Shown here: piece after piece, positions 1 through 8,678 of the stretch
Layout: each line of letters opens with the position of its first letter
Position numbering within the stretch: position 1 is the stretch's first letter
Assembly: GCA_030731745.1 (NCBI GenBank)
Contig: JANQTJ010000040.1
Coordinates: 1 to 64,000 of the forward strand
Direction: 5' to 3'
DNA from: Flaviramulus sp.
Lineage (GTDB): Bacteria; Bacteroidota; Bacteroidia; Flavobacteriales; Flavobacteriaceae
Length of the DNA: 64,000 nt
Translations under genes and position numbers: made by a program
Notes under the pieces: model-generated
Seen by the model: the letters and a program-made list of their open reading frames with translations, nothing else
Databases searched by the model: none
What the model was told of the DNA's origin: nothing

Positions 1-190
1 TACATAATGTTTAAAATTATGTAGCCTTTATTCAGGACGGGTCATGAGTTCGTTTAACGGTTATGTATATGTAAAGTTGCGTGTTTGAGTGAGAGGATTT
101 TCCGAAGGAAAATCAGAAGCTAGTAAACTAGCTACTAACTTTGGTTTAGAATAAATCTAGCAATTTTTAATATACTGTGTTGTAGATAGT
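1..190. repeat. Palindrome-rich intergenic repeat element
   Basis: Non-coding stretch made of nested inverted repeats: TACATAAT (1-8) with ATTATGTA (16-23); GATTTTCC (96-103), loop GAA, GGAAAATC (107-114); AGCTAGT (118-124), AA, ACTAGCT (127-133). It closes with TGTGTTGTAG near 177-186. It lies directly downstream of the minus-strand hypothetical gene. From memory, flavobacterial accessory genes are often followed by elements of this general shape (CTACAAC at one end, AACCGTTAAACG-like at the other, hairpins between). That family assignment is recollection and cannot be confirmed from one copy. It does not match the classical attC core-site pair. Confidence 0.45.
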
Positions 191-195
191 TTTTA

Positions 196-612
196 TTAAA
201 GTTTTCTTAGGCGCATTGTTAGCTCAGTTTCCTCAATATGAAATATAGGTTCTTCATTATTACTTTTTATTTTGATAATCATCCATGAAAAGCCCTCATT
301 CTCATTGCCAATTCTTATCAACTGCTCAGATTCATCAAATTGCCATTTGGCTTCTTCGTTGAAGATTTCCATTTTCATTAAGTTGAATAGTTCTGTTGCA
401 TTTGTTGTAGTAATTTCAATCTGTTTATTTGGTTTAAAATTGAATGTGGATTTTTCAAATGCTTCCAAAATTGGTTTAAATTGAGCCTCTGTCGGTTTGT
501 CTATCATTTCATTAACAGCCCATTTTCCTATTAAATCTGCTTCTGTGTTAATTTGTCCGAAACTAATTAAATTAACAGCGAAGGCTAAAATTAGAAACTT
601 TATTTTATTCAT
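196..612 (-). CDS. Hypothetical secreted protein (138 aa)
   Basis: A short protein with an N-terminal signal peptide of about 20 residues (MNKIKFLILAF..., ending SFGQ), followed by a soluble acidic domain. A GKW motif soon after the signal peptide and the small predicted beta-rich body recall lipocalin-like proteins of Bacteroidota, but the similarity is too weak to assign. The ATG at 612 was chosen; an in-frame TTG directly before it gives only one extra residue. Its stop sits next to the palindromic repeat at 1-190. No functional partner is adjacent, since msrA begins a separate unit 48 bases upstream. Function unknown. Confidence 0.6.
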   Translation of the reverse strand: MNKIKFLILAFAVNLISFGQINTEADLIGKWAVNEMIDKPTEAQFKPILEAFEKSTFNFKPNKQIEITTTNATELFNLMKMEIFNEEAKWQFDESEQLIRIGNENEGFSWMIIKIKSNNEEPIFHIEETELTMRLRKL

Positions 613-659
613 CAAGTTAGTTAAATTTTTCGCGAAGTCAAATTAGATAATTTGGTAAT

Positions 660-1316
660 TTAATGGCTATCTCTTAAAACCTCTGGCATTTTAGCTTTAA
701 ATCTTTTTAATCTTGGTATCGAAACATTTTGTATGTAGGGATGATTTGGGTGTAATTTCTCATAATTTTGATGATAATCTTCAGCAACCCAAAACTTTTG
801 AAAAGGGTAAACTTCTGCAGCAATTTTAACGCCTAATGTTTTAGATAAAGCTTCTTTCTTTTTTAAAATGATTTGTTTTTGATTATCATTTTGATAAAAA
901 ATAATAGAACGGTATTGAGAACCTCTATCATTTCCTTGTCCATTAACTTGTGTAACATCTTGTGATGCAAAATATACATCTACTAACGTTTCAAAACTTA
1001 CTACTTTAGGGTCGTAAATTATTTCTACAGCTTCCGCATGACCTGTTCTACCGGTATTGCTAGCTTCGTAAGTAGGATTGCTAGTATACCCACCAGAATA
1101 TCCAGAAATTGATTCCTCAACGCCTTTTATACTTTCATAAATAGCTTCAACACACCAAAAACAACCACTAGCAAAATAAGCACGTGCTTTTTCATTTTTT
1201 AAGGGCACTTCAATAGGATTTGCGTTTATAACGGCTTCTTGGGCTTTATTGTTTTGAGCAGTATTTTGACAACTAAAAAATATGGCAAGTATTAAAACAG
1301 AGAATAACTTTTTCAT
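660..1316 (-). CDS. msrA: Peptide-methionine (S)-S-oxide reductase MsrA, lipoprotein
   Basis: Reduces methionine-S-sulfoxide in oxidised proteins. The catalytic motif GCFWC is present (Cys52, Cys55), followed by the family features SGYSGGY, GRTGHAE and GSQYRSII. The N-terminus is a lipoprotein signal with lipobox FFSC (Cys16), so the enzyme is predicted to be membrane-anchored in the cell envelope rather than cytoplasmic. No cysteine is visible near the C-terminus, so a C-terminal resolving cysteine seems absent. At 218 aa it is the expected length for a lipidated MsrA without a fused MsrB. It starts at an ATG and appears to be its own transcription unit. Confidence 0.93.
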   Translation of the reverse strand: MKKLFSVLILAIFFSCQNTAQNNKAQEAVINANPIEVPLKNEKARAYFASGCFWCVEAIYESIKGVEESISGYSGGYTSNPTYEASNTGRTGHAEAVEIIYDPKVVSFETLVDVYFASQDVTQVNGQGNDRGSQYRSIIFYQNDNQKQIILKKKEALSKTLGVKIAAEVYPFQKFWVAEDYHQNYEKLHPNHPYIQNVSIPRLKRFKAKMPEVLRDSH

Positions 1317-1395
1317 GATACACTTTTTTTATTTTTTATAGACGCATAAAAATACAAAACCTTAATAGGATATCTATGTGAAAGTTTTATTAAAA

Positions 1396-1426
1396 TAAAA
1401 AGCCTTCATTTTGATGAAGACTTTTT
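1396..1426 (-). terminator. Rho-independent terminator
   Basis: AAAAGCCTTCAT and ATGAAGACTTTT form a stem with one mismatch around a TTTTG-like loop, flanked by A and T runs. It lies just downstream of the stop of the coiled-coil gene at 1450, so it probably ends the NIF3/coiled-coil transcript. Confidence 0.65.
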
Positions 1427-1449
1427 AAATATTTATTTTTAAAAATGAA

Positions 1450-2229
1450 TTAAAGTTTTGCAAACATTTTTTCCATTTTCACTTTTTGTTCTTCAGCTAA
1501 TGCTGCATCAACTAAAATTCTACCACTGTGCTCATCTGTAATTACTTTTTTACGAGATGCAATCTCTACTTGTACTTGTGGTGGAATTGTAAAGAAAGAT
1601 CCTCCAGATGCACCTCTTTCAATAGCAACCACAGCTAAACCATTTTTTACATTGGTTCTTATTCTAGTATAAGCAGAAACTAAACGTTCTTCAATTTGCT
1701 CTTTATATTCAGCAGATTTTGACATTAAAGCATGCTCTTCTTTTTCAGTTTCAGCAAGAATGGCATCTAGCTCACTTTTCTTGTGCTTTAAGTGAGTATC
1801 ACGCTCTTTTAAACGCTCTTTAGTTTCAGCAATAACTTCTTTTTTTTGTTCTATTTGTGCTTTGAATTCTTTGATATGCTTTTCAGCTAATTCAATTTCA
1901 AGCTCTTGAAATTCAACTTCTTTAGTTAAAGAATTAAATTCTCTGTTATTTCTAACATTTTTTTGCTGTTCGCTATATTTTTTAATTAAAGATTTAGATT
2001 CTTCAATTGAGTTTTTCTTATTAGCAATATCATTATCGATAACTTCTAAATTAGAAACTAGTTTTTCTAATCTGATATTTAATCCAGCTACTTCATCTTC
2101 TAAATCGCGAACTTCTAATGGAAGTTCTCCACGTACATTTCTTATTTCGTCGATACGAGAATCGATTAGTTGTAAATCGTATAACGCTCTTAAACGCTCT
2201 TCTACAGTTGCTTCTTTCTTATTAGCCAT
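1450..2229 (-). CDS. Coiled-coil zinc-ribbon-family protein (COG1579 type)
   Basis: 259-aa cytoplasmic protein. Residues about 30-180 are a long charged coiled coil (Glu/Lys/Leu heptads) and the C-terminus carries the conserved GRILVD segment. In the wider COG1579 family this segment is a CxxC-type zinc knuckle (CEHCGRIL-like). Here it reads TDEHSGRILVD, so the two cysteines are replaced and zinc binding at this place is unlikely. The gene starts at ATG and follows the NIF3 gene with 3 bases between stop and start, so the two are almost certainly cotranscribed. The pairing is common in bacteria. The molecular role is not established. Confidence 0.85.
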   Translation of the reverse strand: MANKKEATVEERLRALYDLQLIDSRIDEIRNVRGELPLEVRDLEDEVAGLNIRLEKLVSNLEVIDNDIANKKNSIEESKSLIKKYSEQQKNVRNNREFNSLTKEVEFQELEIELAEKHIKEFKAQIEQKKEVIAETKERLKERDTHLKHKKSELDAILAETEKEEHALMSKSAEYKEQIEERLVSAYTRIRTNVKNGLAVVAIERGASGGSFFTIPPQVQVEIASRKKVITDEHSGRILVDAALAEEQKVKMEKMFAKL

Positions 2230-2232
2230 ACT

Positions 2233-3327
2233 TTAAAAATACTTAACAGGATTGGTGTTTGTGTTTGATAAAATGATTGCAAAATTAGTAATTTTTTTTG
2301 TAAGATATGCTACTAAAAGATTTTTTGTGAATTGCTCACTTTCATAATGTCCAATATCTGCCAAAAGTATGCTATTTTCTGCAGTAAAAAAGTCATGATA
2401 TTTTAAATCTGCCGTTATAAATGCATCAGCACCAGCTGCTTTAGCTGCTTGAATGGCAAAACTACCCGAACCACCTAATACAGCTATTTTTTTTATTTTT
2501 TTTTCTAAAAAATCAGAATGTCGAATACATTCTGTGTTCATTTTAATTTTTAAATAGCTGAGAAAACTAGATTCATTCATAGGTTCTTCTAATTCGCCAA
2601 CCATTCCCATGCCAATATTCTGATTTTTATTCTCTAAAGTTGTTATTTCATAAGCTACTTCTTCATACGAATGGTTTTTAAAAAGTGTATCTAATACTTT
2701 TGATTCTAAATGTTTAGAGTATGTAACCGTTATTTTTATTTCTTCTTCTTTATGAATAGCACCTTTTCTTCCTTTTGTTGCATTTGAATTTTCATTCCCA
2801 TTATAGGTTCCAATGCCTTCAACGTTAAAACTGCAATCAGTGTAATTTCCAATACTGCCAGCTCCAGTTTTAAATAAAACTGTTCTTAAAGCTTCTGCTT
2901 CATTTTTAGGAACATATGTAGTAAGTTTTTTTATAGTTTCGCTTTTCGGAATTAAAATATGTTTATTTTTTAATTTCAATTGATTGCAAATCATATAGTT
3001 AACGCCATTTGGGGCATTGTCCAGAGCTGTATGAATACTGTAAATAGCTATTTCATTTTTTATGGCTTTCATTACAACGCGTTCTACATAATTTTTTCCG
3101 GAAAGTTTTTTTATTCCTTTAAATATAATGGGGTGGAAGCTGACAATTAAGTTGCAATTTTTAGAAATTGCCTCATCTACTACTGCTTCAAGAGTATCTA
3201 AAGTAACGAGAATGCCAGTAATTTTTGTGTTTTTATCTCCAACCAAAAGGCCAACGTTATCAAAATCTTCAGCATAAGCTAAAGGCGCAAGTTCTTCAAG
3301 ATGATTTATAACGTCTTGTACAATCAT
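2233..3327 (-). CDS. NIF3 / YbgI-type dinuclear-metal protein
   Basis: Nif3-like (DUF34) protein of 364 aa, the long form in which a PII-like domain (about residues 125-250) is inserted between the two halves of the metal-binding core. Visible core motifs are FHPIIF (His65), HTALDN, and in the C-terminal half ITADLKYHDF and DIGHYESE, which supply histidine and glutamate ligands of a dinuclear metal site. Members form hexameric rings. They have been linked to GTP cyclohydrolase I type 2 annotation and to metal or nucleotide metabolism, but the true activity is unsettled. First gene of a two-gene operon with the coiled-coil protein downstream. ATG start. Confidence 0.92.
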   Translation of the reverse strand: MIVQDVINHLEELAPLAYAEDFDNVGLLVGDKNTKITGILVTLDTLEAVVDEAISKNCNLIVSFHPIIFKGIKKLSGKNYVERVVMKAIKNEIAIYSIHTALDNAPNGVNYMICNQLKLKNKHILIPKSETIKKLTTYVPKNEAEALRTVLFKTGAGSIGNYTDCSFNVEGIGTYNGNENSNATKGRKGAIHKEEEIKITVTYSKHLESKVLDTLFKNHSYEEVAYEITTLENKNQNIGMGMVGELEEPMNESSFLSYLKIKMNTECIRHSDFLEKKIKKIAVLGGSGSFAIQAAKAAGADAFITADLKYHDFFTAENSILLADIGHYESEQFTKNLLVAYLTKKITNFAIILSNTNTNPVKYF

Positions 3328-3472
3328 AATTAATTTGTTTATTCAAATATAAAATATTATACTTTCACTAGTTTGCTTTTATTCTTTTTTAGCAGTCTTT
3401 TGAAATCTTATATGATTTAAATATTGATTATATTCGAAGCCTGATTAATATTTTGCTATCAATTTAATTTAA

Positions 3473-4477
3473 ATGAAGTTTATTAGAAATATACTTTTGC
3501 CTCTAGTGCCAGTTTATTTTCTGGTAACTTGGGTGCGTAATAAATTATATGATTTAGGCATTAAAAAATCTATTTCATTTGATTTTCCAGTAATTTGTGT
3601 AGGTAATTTAAGTGTTGGTGGTACTGGTAAATCTCCTATGATTGAGTATTTGATTAATCTTTTAAAAGATGATTTTAAATTAGCAACTCTAAGTAGAGGT
3701 TATAAACGAAAAACAAAAGGGTTTCACTTAGCAGATATAAATTCGACCTCTGAAACATTGGGTGATGAGCCATTACAGTTTTATAATAAATTTGGAAGTA
3801 ACGTTATTGTTGCGGTTGATTCCAATAGAGCGAATGGTATTAATAAGTTGAGAAATTTAGATATTATTCCAGAAGTTATTTTACTTGATGATGCTTTTCA
3901 ACACAGAAAAGTAAAACCAGGTTTTAATATTTTACTCACTACTTACAGTAACCCCTATTTTAATGATATGGTTTTACCAACAGGTAATTTAAGAGAACCC
4001 ATAAATGGTGTGAAAAGAGCTAATATTGTTGTGGTAACAAAATCTCCTAAAAACTTGAATCAAGCTCAAAAAGATGCTATTATTGAGAAAATATATTCTG
4101 AAGCTAATCAGCATATATTCTTCAGTTCTATTGAGTATTCTAATGAAATAATTTCTATTAATTCAACAAAAAATATTACTACTTTACCTAGCTTCACTTT
4201 AGTTACAGGCATTGCAAATTCAAATCCTTTAGTAGATTTTTTAAAAGAAAAAGAATTAAAATTTGAGCATTTAAATTTTAAAGACCATCATGATTTTTCT
4301 GACAAAGACATTGAAATACTTAATAGAAAAGAGCTTATAGTTACTACTGAAAAAGACTTTATGCGTTTACAACAGTATGCATCCTTGAGGGAAACATTGT
4401 TTTATTTACCTATTTTTATAAAAATAGATAATACGTCGTTATTCAACTCACTTGTTAAAGCGTATATTAAGCGCTAG
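3473..4477 (+). CDS. lpxK: Tetraacyldisaccharide 4'-kinase LpxK
   Basis: Phosphorylates the 4' position of the lipid A disaccharide at the inner membrane. The protein is 334 aa, as expected. It has an N-terminal hydrophobic membrane-contact helix (about residues 7-20) and the glycine-rich ATP-binding loop GGTGKS (49-54). Further family motifs are LSRGYKR, GDEPLQ and LDDAFQHR. It stands alone on the plus strand. Its last 11 bases overlap the end of the convergent histidine-kinase gene, so the two transcripts must run into each other. Shows that the organism makes lipid A. Confidence 0.95.
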   Translation: MKFIRNILLPLVPVYFLVTWVRNKLYDLGIKKSISFDFPVICVGNLSVGGTGKSPMIEYLINLLKDDFKLATLSRGYKRKTKGFHLADINSTSETLGDEPLQFYNKFGSNVIVAVDSNRANGINKLRNLDIIPEVILLDDAFQHRKVKPGFNILLTTYSNPYFNDMVLPTGNLREPINGVKRANIVVVTKSPKNLNQAQKDAIIEKIYSEANQHIFFSSIEYSNEIISINSTKNITTLPSFTLVTGIANSNPLVDFLKEKELKFEHLNFKDHHDFSDKDIEILNRKELIVTTEKDFMRLQQYASLRETLFYLPIFIKIDNTSLFNSLVKAYIKR

Positions 4478-6704
4478 CTGATGTGTCTTTTTTACTAGCT
4501 AAAGCGTTATAAAGTTTCTTCTCAAACTCTTCCTGTTTAAAGGGCTTTGGAATAATATCGGTAAAACCAGCTTCTTCAAACTCATGCATTTTATCTTCAA
4601 TGGTAACAGCAGTAAGTGCGAAAATAGTAAGTTCTTTATCAAAAGATCTCACAATTTTGGTCGCTTCAATACCGCTAATACCAGGCATGTGAATATCCAT
4701 TAAAATAATATCATATTTATTAGCTTTTATCTTCTCAACAGCATCTTCTCCATTATCAACAATTTCACAATATAGTTCCATTTTGGTTAAAATTTTCTTG
4801 GTAATCATTTGGTTTATTTTGTTGTCTTCAACTACCAAAATTTTAACTTTTGTTAAGTCAATGTCGCTTTTATTACCCTCGAAATAAGATACTTGATCAA
4901 TTTTAGGTTTAGCAGAATCTGTGTATTCTAGTGGTATTTCAAAAAAGAAAGTAGTACCTATTTCTAATTCACTCTTAACATAAATTTTACCTTTTAATAT
5001 ATCAATTAATCCTTTTACAATAGAAAGGCCTAAACCTGTGCCACCATATTTTCTGTTAATTTGAATAGAACCTTGAGAAAAACTTTCAAACATATGATCT
5101 TGCTTTTCTTGGCTAATTCCAATTCCATTATCTTCTATTTCAAAACGAAGCGTGTATTGTTTATCTTTTTCTTCAATTTTATAAACTCTAATCCAAATAT
5201 CACCATCTTTAGTAAATTTTATAGAGTTACCAACAAGGTTAATAAGTATCTGTGAAATTTTTAATTGATCTGCAATATAATTCTCAGGTAAATCTTTATC
5301 GAAATCGAAATGAAGTTTAACATTATTCTCTTGAGCCGAGTTATTTAGCGCCAAAATAATATTGTTTATTTTCTTTTTTAGGTTAAATGGCTCTGGTTCA
5401 ATATCAACTTTATTGGCTTCAATTTTATTAATTTGAAGAATATCATTAATAAATGTTAAGAGATAATCTCCTGAAAATTTTAGTGATTTGAGATGTTGTA
5501 TTTGCTCAGGTTTTGGGTTTTCTTCTAATAGCATATTACTTAAACCAGTAACAGCATAGAGCGGGGTCCGAAGTTCGTGAGTAACTGTGGATAAGAAGTT
5601 AGCTTTAGTTTTTGATGCTAATTCTGCTTTTTCTTTAGCAATGATAAGTTCTCCATTCTTTTTATGAAGCATGTTATTAGTTTTTAGCCTTATGTTGTTA
5701 TTTTTATAGAGAGACAAGGTTAGCAGCGATAAAATAGTAATTAGGGCAACACTCAAAATAGAGATTAAAGTTCCAAGACTTTTATCGTCTTCTGCTTGTT
5801 CTAATTGCTCTACAACTACTTTATTTTTTTCTATTTCTTCATTTAAAAGGTATTGAGTTTCTTCATTTTTTGAAGAGTTAGCTCTTGTTAAATTTTTTAT
5901 TGAATCTGATAGGTTTAAATGAGCAACTAAAAAATCTCTAGAAAATTTATAATTTTCAACATCATTATAAATATTGCTAATAGTAAAATAACCTTGGTTT
6001 AGTATACTTGTGTATTGGTTGTTTTTTGCTATTTGAATACCTTCGTTTGCTAATATTAGTGCTTTTTCATTATTTCCTAATTTACTATAAACAATGGCTA
6101 AATTTATGAGTGCTTCACTTTGAGTTTTTAAATAATCATCTTTTTTGGCAATTGCCAAAGATTGCTCAATGATGTCTCTTGATTTTTTATAATTTTTTAG
6201 AAAATTATAAGTTATCCCTTCGCACAAAAGAGTTTCTGCCAAATCAGAATTTAAATTTTCTTCTTCAAATTTAGATTTTGCTGCTCTGTAAGAATCTAAA
6301 GCTTGATAATAATCTTTTTTAGCAACATATACGTCACCAAAAATTTTATAAGATTTACCTAAGTTTTTATTATCGTTAGTAATTCTTTGAACCTCAATAG
6401 CTTTAGTTAAAGATTTGATCGATCTTTCGTATTCCTCAATTATTAGCTGAAGTCTTCCCTTGTTACTATAAATGATACCTAAACTTTCTTTATTATCAAT
6501 TTTTTCTGCAAGTTTTAATGCTTCATCTAAATTTTGTTGCGCTTTAAAATAATTGTAATTGTCTAACTCAATTTGAGATTGTGCAATACGATAATTAATA
6601 TTGTTTTGCACTATTTCTGGGTCTTCTTCAATATTTTTTTGAGCAGACATACTGATGCTAATTAGCATTAGTAAAACTATTATGTAGTTGCTTTTTAGGT
6701 GCAT
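4467..6704 (-). CDS. TPR-containing hybrid sensor histidine kinase / response regulator
   Basis: 745-aa membrane sensor. Order: signal peptide (ending SMSAQ), a periplasmic array of tetratricopeptide repeats (about residues 35-265), a charged helical linker, one transmembrane segment (LISILSVALITILSLLTL), coiled coil, HisKA with the H-box THELRTPL (phospho-acceptor His about 376), and HATPase_c with NLVGNSIKF, DNGIGI and GGTGLGLSI. A C-terminal receiver follows, with phospho-acceptor Asp about 670 (LMDIHMPG) and conserved Lys in PKPF. There is no PAS domain and no output DNA-binding domain, so it must relay to another regulator. The ATG at 6704 was preferred to an in-frame TTG nine bases upstream; a -7 box lies at 6724-6731. 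Input signal unknown. Confidence 0.93.
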   Translation of the reverse strand: MHLKSNYIIVLLMLISISMSAQKNIEEDPEIVQNNINYRIAQSQIELDNYNYFKAQQNLDEALKLAEKIDNKESLGIIYSNKGRLQLIIEEYERSIKSLTKAIEVQRITNDNKNLGKSYKIFGDVYVAKKDYYQALDSYRAAKSKFEEENLNSDLAETLLCEGITYNFLKNYKKSRDIIEQSLAIAKKDDYLKTQSEALINLAIVYSKLGNNEKALILANEGIQIAKNNQYTSILNQGYFTISNIYNDVENYKFSRDFLVAHLNLSDSIKNLTRANSSKNEETQYLLNEEIEKNKVVVEQLEQAEDDKSLGTLISILSVALITILSLLTLSLYKNNNIRLKTNNMLHKKNGELIIAKEKAELASKTKANFLSTVTHELRTPLYAVTGLSNMLLEENPKPEQIQHLKSLKFSGDYLLTFINDILQINKIEANKVDIEPEPFNLKKKINNIILALNNSAQENNVKLHFDFDKDLPENYIADQLKISQILINLVGNSIKFTKDGDIWIRVYKIEEKDKQYTLRFEIEDNGIGISQEKQDHMFESFSQGSIQINRKYGGTGLGLSIVKGLIDILKGKIYVKSELEIGTTFFFEIPLEYTDSAKPKIDQVSYFEGNKSDIDLTKVKILVVEDNKINQMITKKILTKMELYCEIVDNGEDAVEKIKANKYDIILMDIHMPGISGIEATKIVRSFDKELTIFALTAVTIEDKMHEFEEAGFTDIIPKPFKQEEFEKKLYNALASKKDTSASA

Positions 6705-6723
6705 ATCTTTCAATTAATACTGA

Positions 6724-6731
6724 CAAATATA
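6724..6731 (-). promoter_or_regulatory. Bacteroidota -7 box for the hybrid kinase
   Basis: On the minus strand this reads TATATTTG, a perfect TAnnTTTG. It ends about 20 bases before the kinase ATG at 6704, implying a leader of roughly 15 nt. No clear -33 TTTG was found at the right distance. Confidence 0.5.
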
Positions 6732-6744
6732 ATTATTTTACCGA

Positions 6745-7749
6745 TTAAAAGCTCTTTTTTTCCGATAAATTACATATTAAATCAATAATTCTTTTAGAAT
6801 ACCCAGTTTCATTGTCGTACCAACCTATTATTTTAACCATATTTCCTATTACTGATGTCATTTGAGAATCGAAAATACAAGAATGTGTATTTCCAACAAT
6901 GTCAATAGAAACAATAGGGTCTTCGGTATATTCTATGATCTTTTTGTAATGATTAAGTGATGCTTCTTTAAATGCAGTGTTAATATCTTCGATAGAAACA
7001 GTTTTTTTAACATTAAAAGTAATATCAGTTAACGATCCATTAATTACTGGTACACGAATCCCGCATCCACCAATAACATTTGATAGTTTTGGAAAAATTT
7101 TTGTTAATGCTTTTGCTGCTCCTGTTGTTGTAGGAACTATAGATTGACTGGCAGCTCTAGAGCGTCTTAAATCTCGATGTGGTTGATCATGTAAACTTTG
7201 GTCTGTTGTGTAAGAATGAATGGTAGTGATATATGCTTGATTAATACCACAAAGTTTATTGATGACATCAATCATTGGTGCAGCATTATTGGTAGTACAT
7301 GAGGCGTTAGAAATAATAGTTTCAGAACCATCTAAACTATTTTCATTAACTCCTAAAACTATTGTTTTTATATCATCTTCAATAGGTGGGACACTTAAAA
7401 TAACTTTTTTAGCACCATTTTCGATATGATAATTTAGTTCATGAGTAGTTTTGAATTTTCCTGTAGCCTCAATAACAAAGTCCAACTTAAAAGGTTTCCA
7501 ATTAATGTCTTTAGGATGTTTTTGATTTATTAAAGGTATTTTAATGTTATTAACAATGATGTTCTTTTCGTCAAAAGAAATAATGCCATTAAAAATACCA
7601 TGCACACTATCGTATTTTAATAAATGACTTAAAGTTTTAGAATCTGCTAAATCATTTATAGCAACAATTTTTATGTTTTTATAGTCTTGAAGAAGTCTAA
7701 ATACGCGTCTACCAATTCTTCCAAAACCATTGATAGCGATGTGTATCAT
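6745..7749 (-). CDS. gap: Type I glyceraldehyde-3-phosphate dehydrogenase
   Basis: Oxidises glyceraldehyde-3-phosphate with NAD in glycolysis/gluconeogenesis. The N-terminal Rossmann motif NGFGRIGR and Asp33 (VAINDLAD) favour NAD. The catalytic cysteine lies in SNASCTTN and its partner histidine in TIHSYT. C-terminal WYDNETGYS is intact, and 334 aa is the standard length. The usual second cysteine after CTTN is replaced (NNAAP), a natural variation. It follows lipA with only 2 bases between stop and ATG, so lipA and gap form an operon, with the kinase gene 40 bases further on. It may be a second GAPDH isozyme, or a GapB-like erythrose-4-phosphate enzyme; the sequence alone does not decide. 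Confidence 0.9.
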   Translation of the reverse strand: MIHIAINGFGRIGRRVFRLLQDYKNIKIVAINDLADSKTLSHLLKYDSVHGIFNGIISFDEKNIIVNNIKIPLINQKHPKDINWKPFKLDFVIEATGKFKTTHELNYHIENGAKKVILSVPPIEDDIKTIVLGVNENSLDGSETIISNASCTTNNAAPMIDVINKLCGINQAYITTIHSYTTDQSLHDQPHRDLRRSRAASQSIVPTTTGAAKALTKIFPKLSNVIGGCGIRVPVINGSLTDITFNVKKTVSIEDINTAFKEASLNHYKKIIEYTEDPIVSIDIVGNTHSCIFDSQMTSVIGNMVKIIGWYDNETGYSKRIIDLICNLSEKKSF

Positions 7750-7751
7750 GA

Positions 7752-8630
7752 TTAATTAATATGTTTTTGTGCATGGTAAGATGATCTTACAAGAGCGCTA
7801 CTTTCAACATGGCGAAATCCTAAACTTAACCCAATTTCTTCAAATTCTTTAAATTGATCAGGGTTGATAAATTGTTTGACAGGTAAATGTTTTTTACTTG
7901 GTTGAAGATATTGACCAATAGTTACTACATCTACATCATTAGCTTTTAAATCGTGAAGCGTTTCTATAACTTCTTCTCTTGTTTCACCTAACCCTAGCAT
8001 TATTCCAGATTTAGTTCTGCGTTGCCCTTGTTGTTTCAAATATTTTAAAACACCCATACTACGATCGTACTGTGCCTGAATTCTTACTTCACGAGTTAAA
8101 CGTCTTACTGTTTCTATGTTATGGGACACAACTTCTGGTGCTACACCAATTATTCTGTCAATATGTTGTTCGATACCTTGAAAATCAGGTATTAGAGTTT
8201 CTAAAGTAGTTTCTGGGTTCATCCTTCTAACAGCTTTTACAGTTTCAGACCACATAATACTACCCATATCTTTTAAATCATCTCTATCAACACTGGTTAA
8301 AACGGCATGTTTAATTTTCATAATTTTTATAGAACGAGCAACTTTTTCTGGTTCATCCCAATCTACTGTTTCTGGGCGTCCTGTTTTTACACCACAAAAA
8401 CCACAAGAGCGAGTACAAACATTTCCTAAAATCATAAAAGTAGCTGTGCCTTCTCCCCAACATTCACCCATATTAGGACAGCTACCTGAAGTACATATGG
8501 TATTCAACTTATATTTATCAACCAACCCTCTTAATTCGGTATATTTTTTTCCAGTTGGAAGTTTAACGCGAAGCCATTTTGGTTTAGTTTGGCGTTCTGG
8601 TAATATGTTTGAGGTTATTTCTGTATTCAT
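7752..8630 (-). CDS. lipA: Lipoyl synthase LipA
   Basis: Radical SAM enzyme that inserts two sulfurs into octanoyl groups on lipoyl-dependent proteins. Both iron-sulfur sites are visible: the auxiliary cluster [12 protein letters not shown] (Cys46, Cys51, Cys57) and the radical SAM motif CTRSCGFC (Cys72, Cys76, Cys79). The C-terminal RSSY motif that ligates the auxiliary cluster is also present. Length is 292 aa. The ATG at 8630 was chosen because an upstream TTG at 8651 lies inside the apparent -7 box (8649-8656) and could not be in the message. It leads into gap, 2 bases downstream. Confidence 0.96.
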   Translation of the reverse strand: MNTEITSNILPERQTKPKWLRVKLPTGKKYTELRGLVDKYKLNTICTSGSCPNMGECWGEGTATFMILGNVCTRSCGFCGVKTGRPETVDWDEPEKVARSIKIMKIKHAVLTSVDRDDLKDMGSIMWSETVKAVRRMNPETTLETLIPDFQGIEQHIDRIIGVAPEVVSHNIETVRRLTREVRIQAQYDRSMGVLKYLKQQGQRRTKSGIMLGLGETREEVIETLHDLKANDVDVVTIGQYLQPSKKHLPVKQFINPDQFKEFEEIGLSLGFRHVESSALVRSSYHAQKHIN

Positions 8631-8648
8631 ATTAATCAAATAAGATAG

Positions 8649-8656
8649 CAAAGATA
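8649..8656 (-). promoter_or_regulatory. lipA: -7 promoter box for lipA
   Basis: Minus strand TATCTTTG, a perfect TAnnTTTG match, about 19 bases before the lipA ATG. It fixes the start at 8630 rather than the in-frame TTG at 8651. Confidence 0.55.
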
Positions 8657-8678
8657 CAAAGTATTCATTTAAATATTC

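Noticed and set aside
1-190. Classical integron attC site
   Set aside because: GTTTAAC at 52-58 fits the inverse core, but no GTTRRRY partner with proper spacing was found.
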